A stretch of DNA of 64,000 nucleotides, taken from Mycolicibacterium vulneris. GTDB taxonomy: Bacteria; Actinomycetota; Actinomycetes; Mycobacteriales; Mycobacteriaceae. How positions within the stretch are numbered: position 1 is the stretch's first letter; each line of letters starts with the position of its first letter. Shown here in pieces: positions 63,176 through 64,000 of the stretch. The position numbers and the translations under genes are program-made. The DNA lies in the NCBI RefSeq assembly GCF_002104765.1, contig NZ_NCXM01000021.1, positions 1 through 64,000 of the forward strand, in the 5' to 3' direction. The notes under the pieces were generated by a model, which made no database searches, had not been told where the DNA came from, and saw only the letters and a list, made by a program, of their open reading frames with translations.

Positions 63176-64000
63176 GTGATTTCCACCAGTTTTGCCGGTC
63201 CGGCGCCGGTCGCCGGCACCAAGCCCGACCTGCGAACCGTGGCCCTGGGCAGCATGATCGGGACCACCATCGAGTGGTATGACTTTTATCTGTACGCGAC
63301 CGCGTCGGCGCTGGTCTTCAAACCGCTTTTCTTCCCGAACATCTCACCGACCGCCGGAACACTGGCCTCGTTCGCCACCTATGCCGCCGGATTCGGGGCC
63401 CGGCCGCTCGGCGCGGTGCTGTCCGGGCACTTCGGCGACCGGTTGGGCCGTAAAGCGGTTCTGGTGGGCGCGTTGTTGGTGATGGGGTTGGTCACCACCG
63501 CGATCGGAGTGCTGCCGACCTATGCCGAGGCAGGGCTGCTGGCGCCGGCCCTGCTGGCGTCGCTGCGTGTGCTGCAGGGTCTCGCCGTGGGGGCCGAATG
63601 GGGTGGCGCCGCGGTGCTCTCGGTGGAGCACGCACCGCCCGATCGTCGCGGATTGTTCGGCAGCTTCACACAGCTGGGCTCACCGGCCGGCATGCTGCTG
63701 GCGACGTCGGTGTTCTTTCTCGCGGGCAGGGCCACCGGGCCGACGGCGTTCCTGGCATACGGATGGCGAATCCCGTTCCTGCTCAGCGTCTTTCTAGTCG
63801 GATTAGGCCTGTTCGTCCGGCTCCGGCTAACCGACGCTGAAATCTTCGACCGGGTCAAGGCGCGTGACGAGCTGGCCAGGCTGCCGATTGTCGAGGTGCT
63901 GCGCACCGATTCGCGCAACGTTGTCATCACCACCGGGTTGCGACTTTCGCAGATCGGGCTTTTCGTGCTGCTGACGACGTATTCGCTTACCTACCTGCAG
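63176..64000 (+). CDS. MHS-family MFS transporter, partial at window end
   Basis: Open from GTG 63176 to the window edge (275 codons; the usual length is about 430, so about one third is missing). The N-terminus GTTIEWYDFYLYATASALVF is the hallmark of metabolite:H+ symporters (ShiA/ProP group), followed by GHFGDRLGRKAVLVG, the MFS signature loop, and RVLQGLAVGAEWGGAAVL. Substrate unknown. It diverges from aofH across 133 bases. Confidence 0.9.
   Translation, partial: MISTSFAGPAPVAGTKPDLRTVALGSMIGTTIEWYDFYLYATASALVFKPLFFPNISPTAGTLASFATYAAGFGARPLGAVLSGHFGDRLGRKAVLVGALLVMGLVTTAIGVLPTYAEAGLLAPALLASLRVLQGLAVGAEWGGAAVLSVEHAPPDRRGLFGSFTQLGSPAGMLLATSVFFLAGRATGPTAFLAYGWRIPFLLSVFLVGLGLFVRLRLTDAEIFDRVKARDELARLPIVEVLRTDSRNVVITTGLRLSQIGLFVLLTTYSLTYLQ

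Overview
The window is a GC-rich chromosomal segment of a mycobacterium, most likely a nontuberculous species. The assignment rests on recognisable relatives of DosR/DosS, the Acg-type nitroreductase Rv3131, the Hsp18 (18-kDa antigen) chaperone, AofH, a MHB-type hemophore-like protein, a PknH-type sensor-domain lipid-envelope protein and several GAF/PAS-ANTAR regulators. All names come from reading the sequence and from memory of the families; no database was searched.

Layout. (1) 1-5256: the 3' end of a large nonribosomal peptide synthetase that releases its product through a terminal thioester reductase. (2) 5268-8369: a DMT-type transporter, an SDR and a diacylglycerol-kinase-fold enzyme. 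(3) 8799-15171: a tight operon of a fatty acyl-AMP ligase/carrier/reductase, a ferritin-like predicted metal enzyme, an epoxide-hydrolase-like protein and a phthalate-dioxygenase-type reductase. It is preceded by an AT-rich leader with an inverted repeat and interrupted by three 58-bp tandem repeats. (4) 15204-21326: an antiporter, two further membrane proteins, an acyltransferase and a two-component pair. (5) 21480-30228: a dormancy/hypoxia island with nitroreductase, split-barrel flavoprotein, devR-devS, PAS-ANTAR, hsp18, a divergent HspR-like regulator, a type II NADH-dehydrogenase-like protein and GAF-ANTAR. (6) 30269-43503: redox and carbon metabolism (ferredoxin reductase, zinc alcohol dehydrogenase, GlgX, GGDEF protein, SDR, aldo/keto reductase, hemerythrin, UdgX, pyruvate oxidase-like enzyme). 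(7) 44021-51669: topoisomerase IB, hemophore-like protein, and a four-gene cassette with 4-nt overlaps (GT2, acyl-CoA dehydrogenase-like, PIG-L deacetylase, methyltransferase). (8) 52161-56727: CheB, STAS-ATPase, CheR-PAS and a second CheB, with no receptor or flagellar gene in sight. (9) 56918-64000: glycosyltransferase, AraC regulator, two flavin amine oxidases around an alpha/beta hydrolase, and an MFS transporter running off the end.

Three decayed genes lie between intact ones: a catalase remnant (51744-52105), an NmrA-like SDR remnant (45835-46384) and a lipoprotein/beta-propeller remnant (39917-40234). The most unusual systems are the acyl-reductase/ferritin-like/reductase operon, the deacetylase-methyltransferase-glycosyltransferase cassette, and the chemotaxis-type methylation enzymes in what should be a non-flagellated organism.
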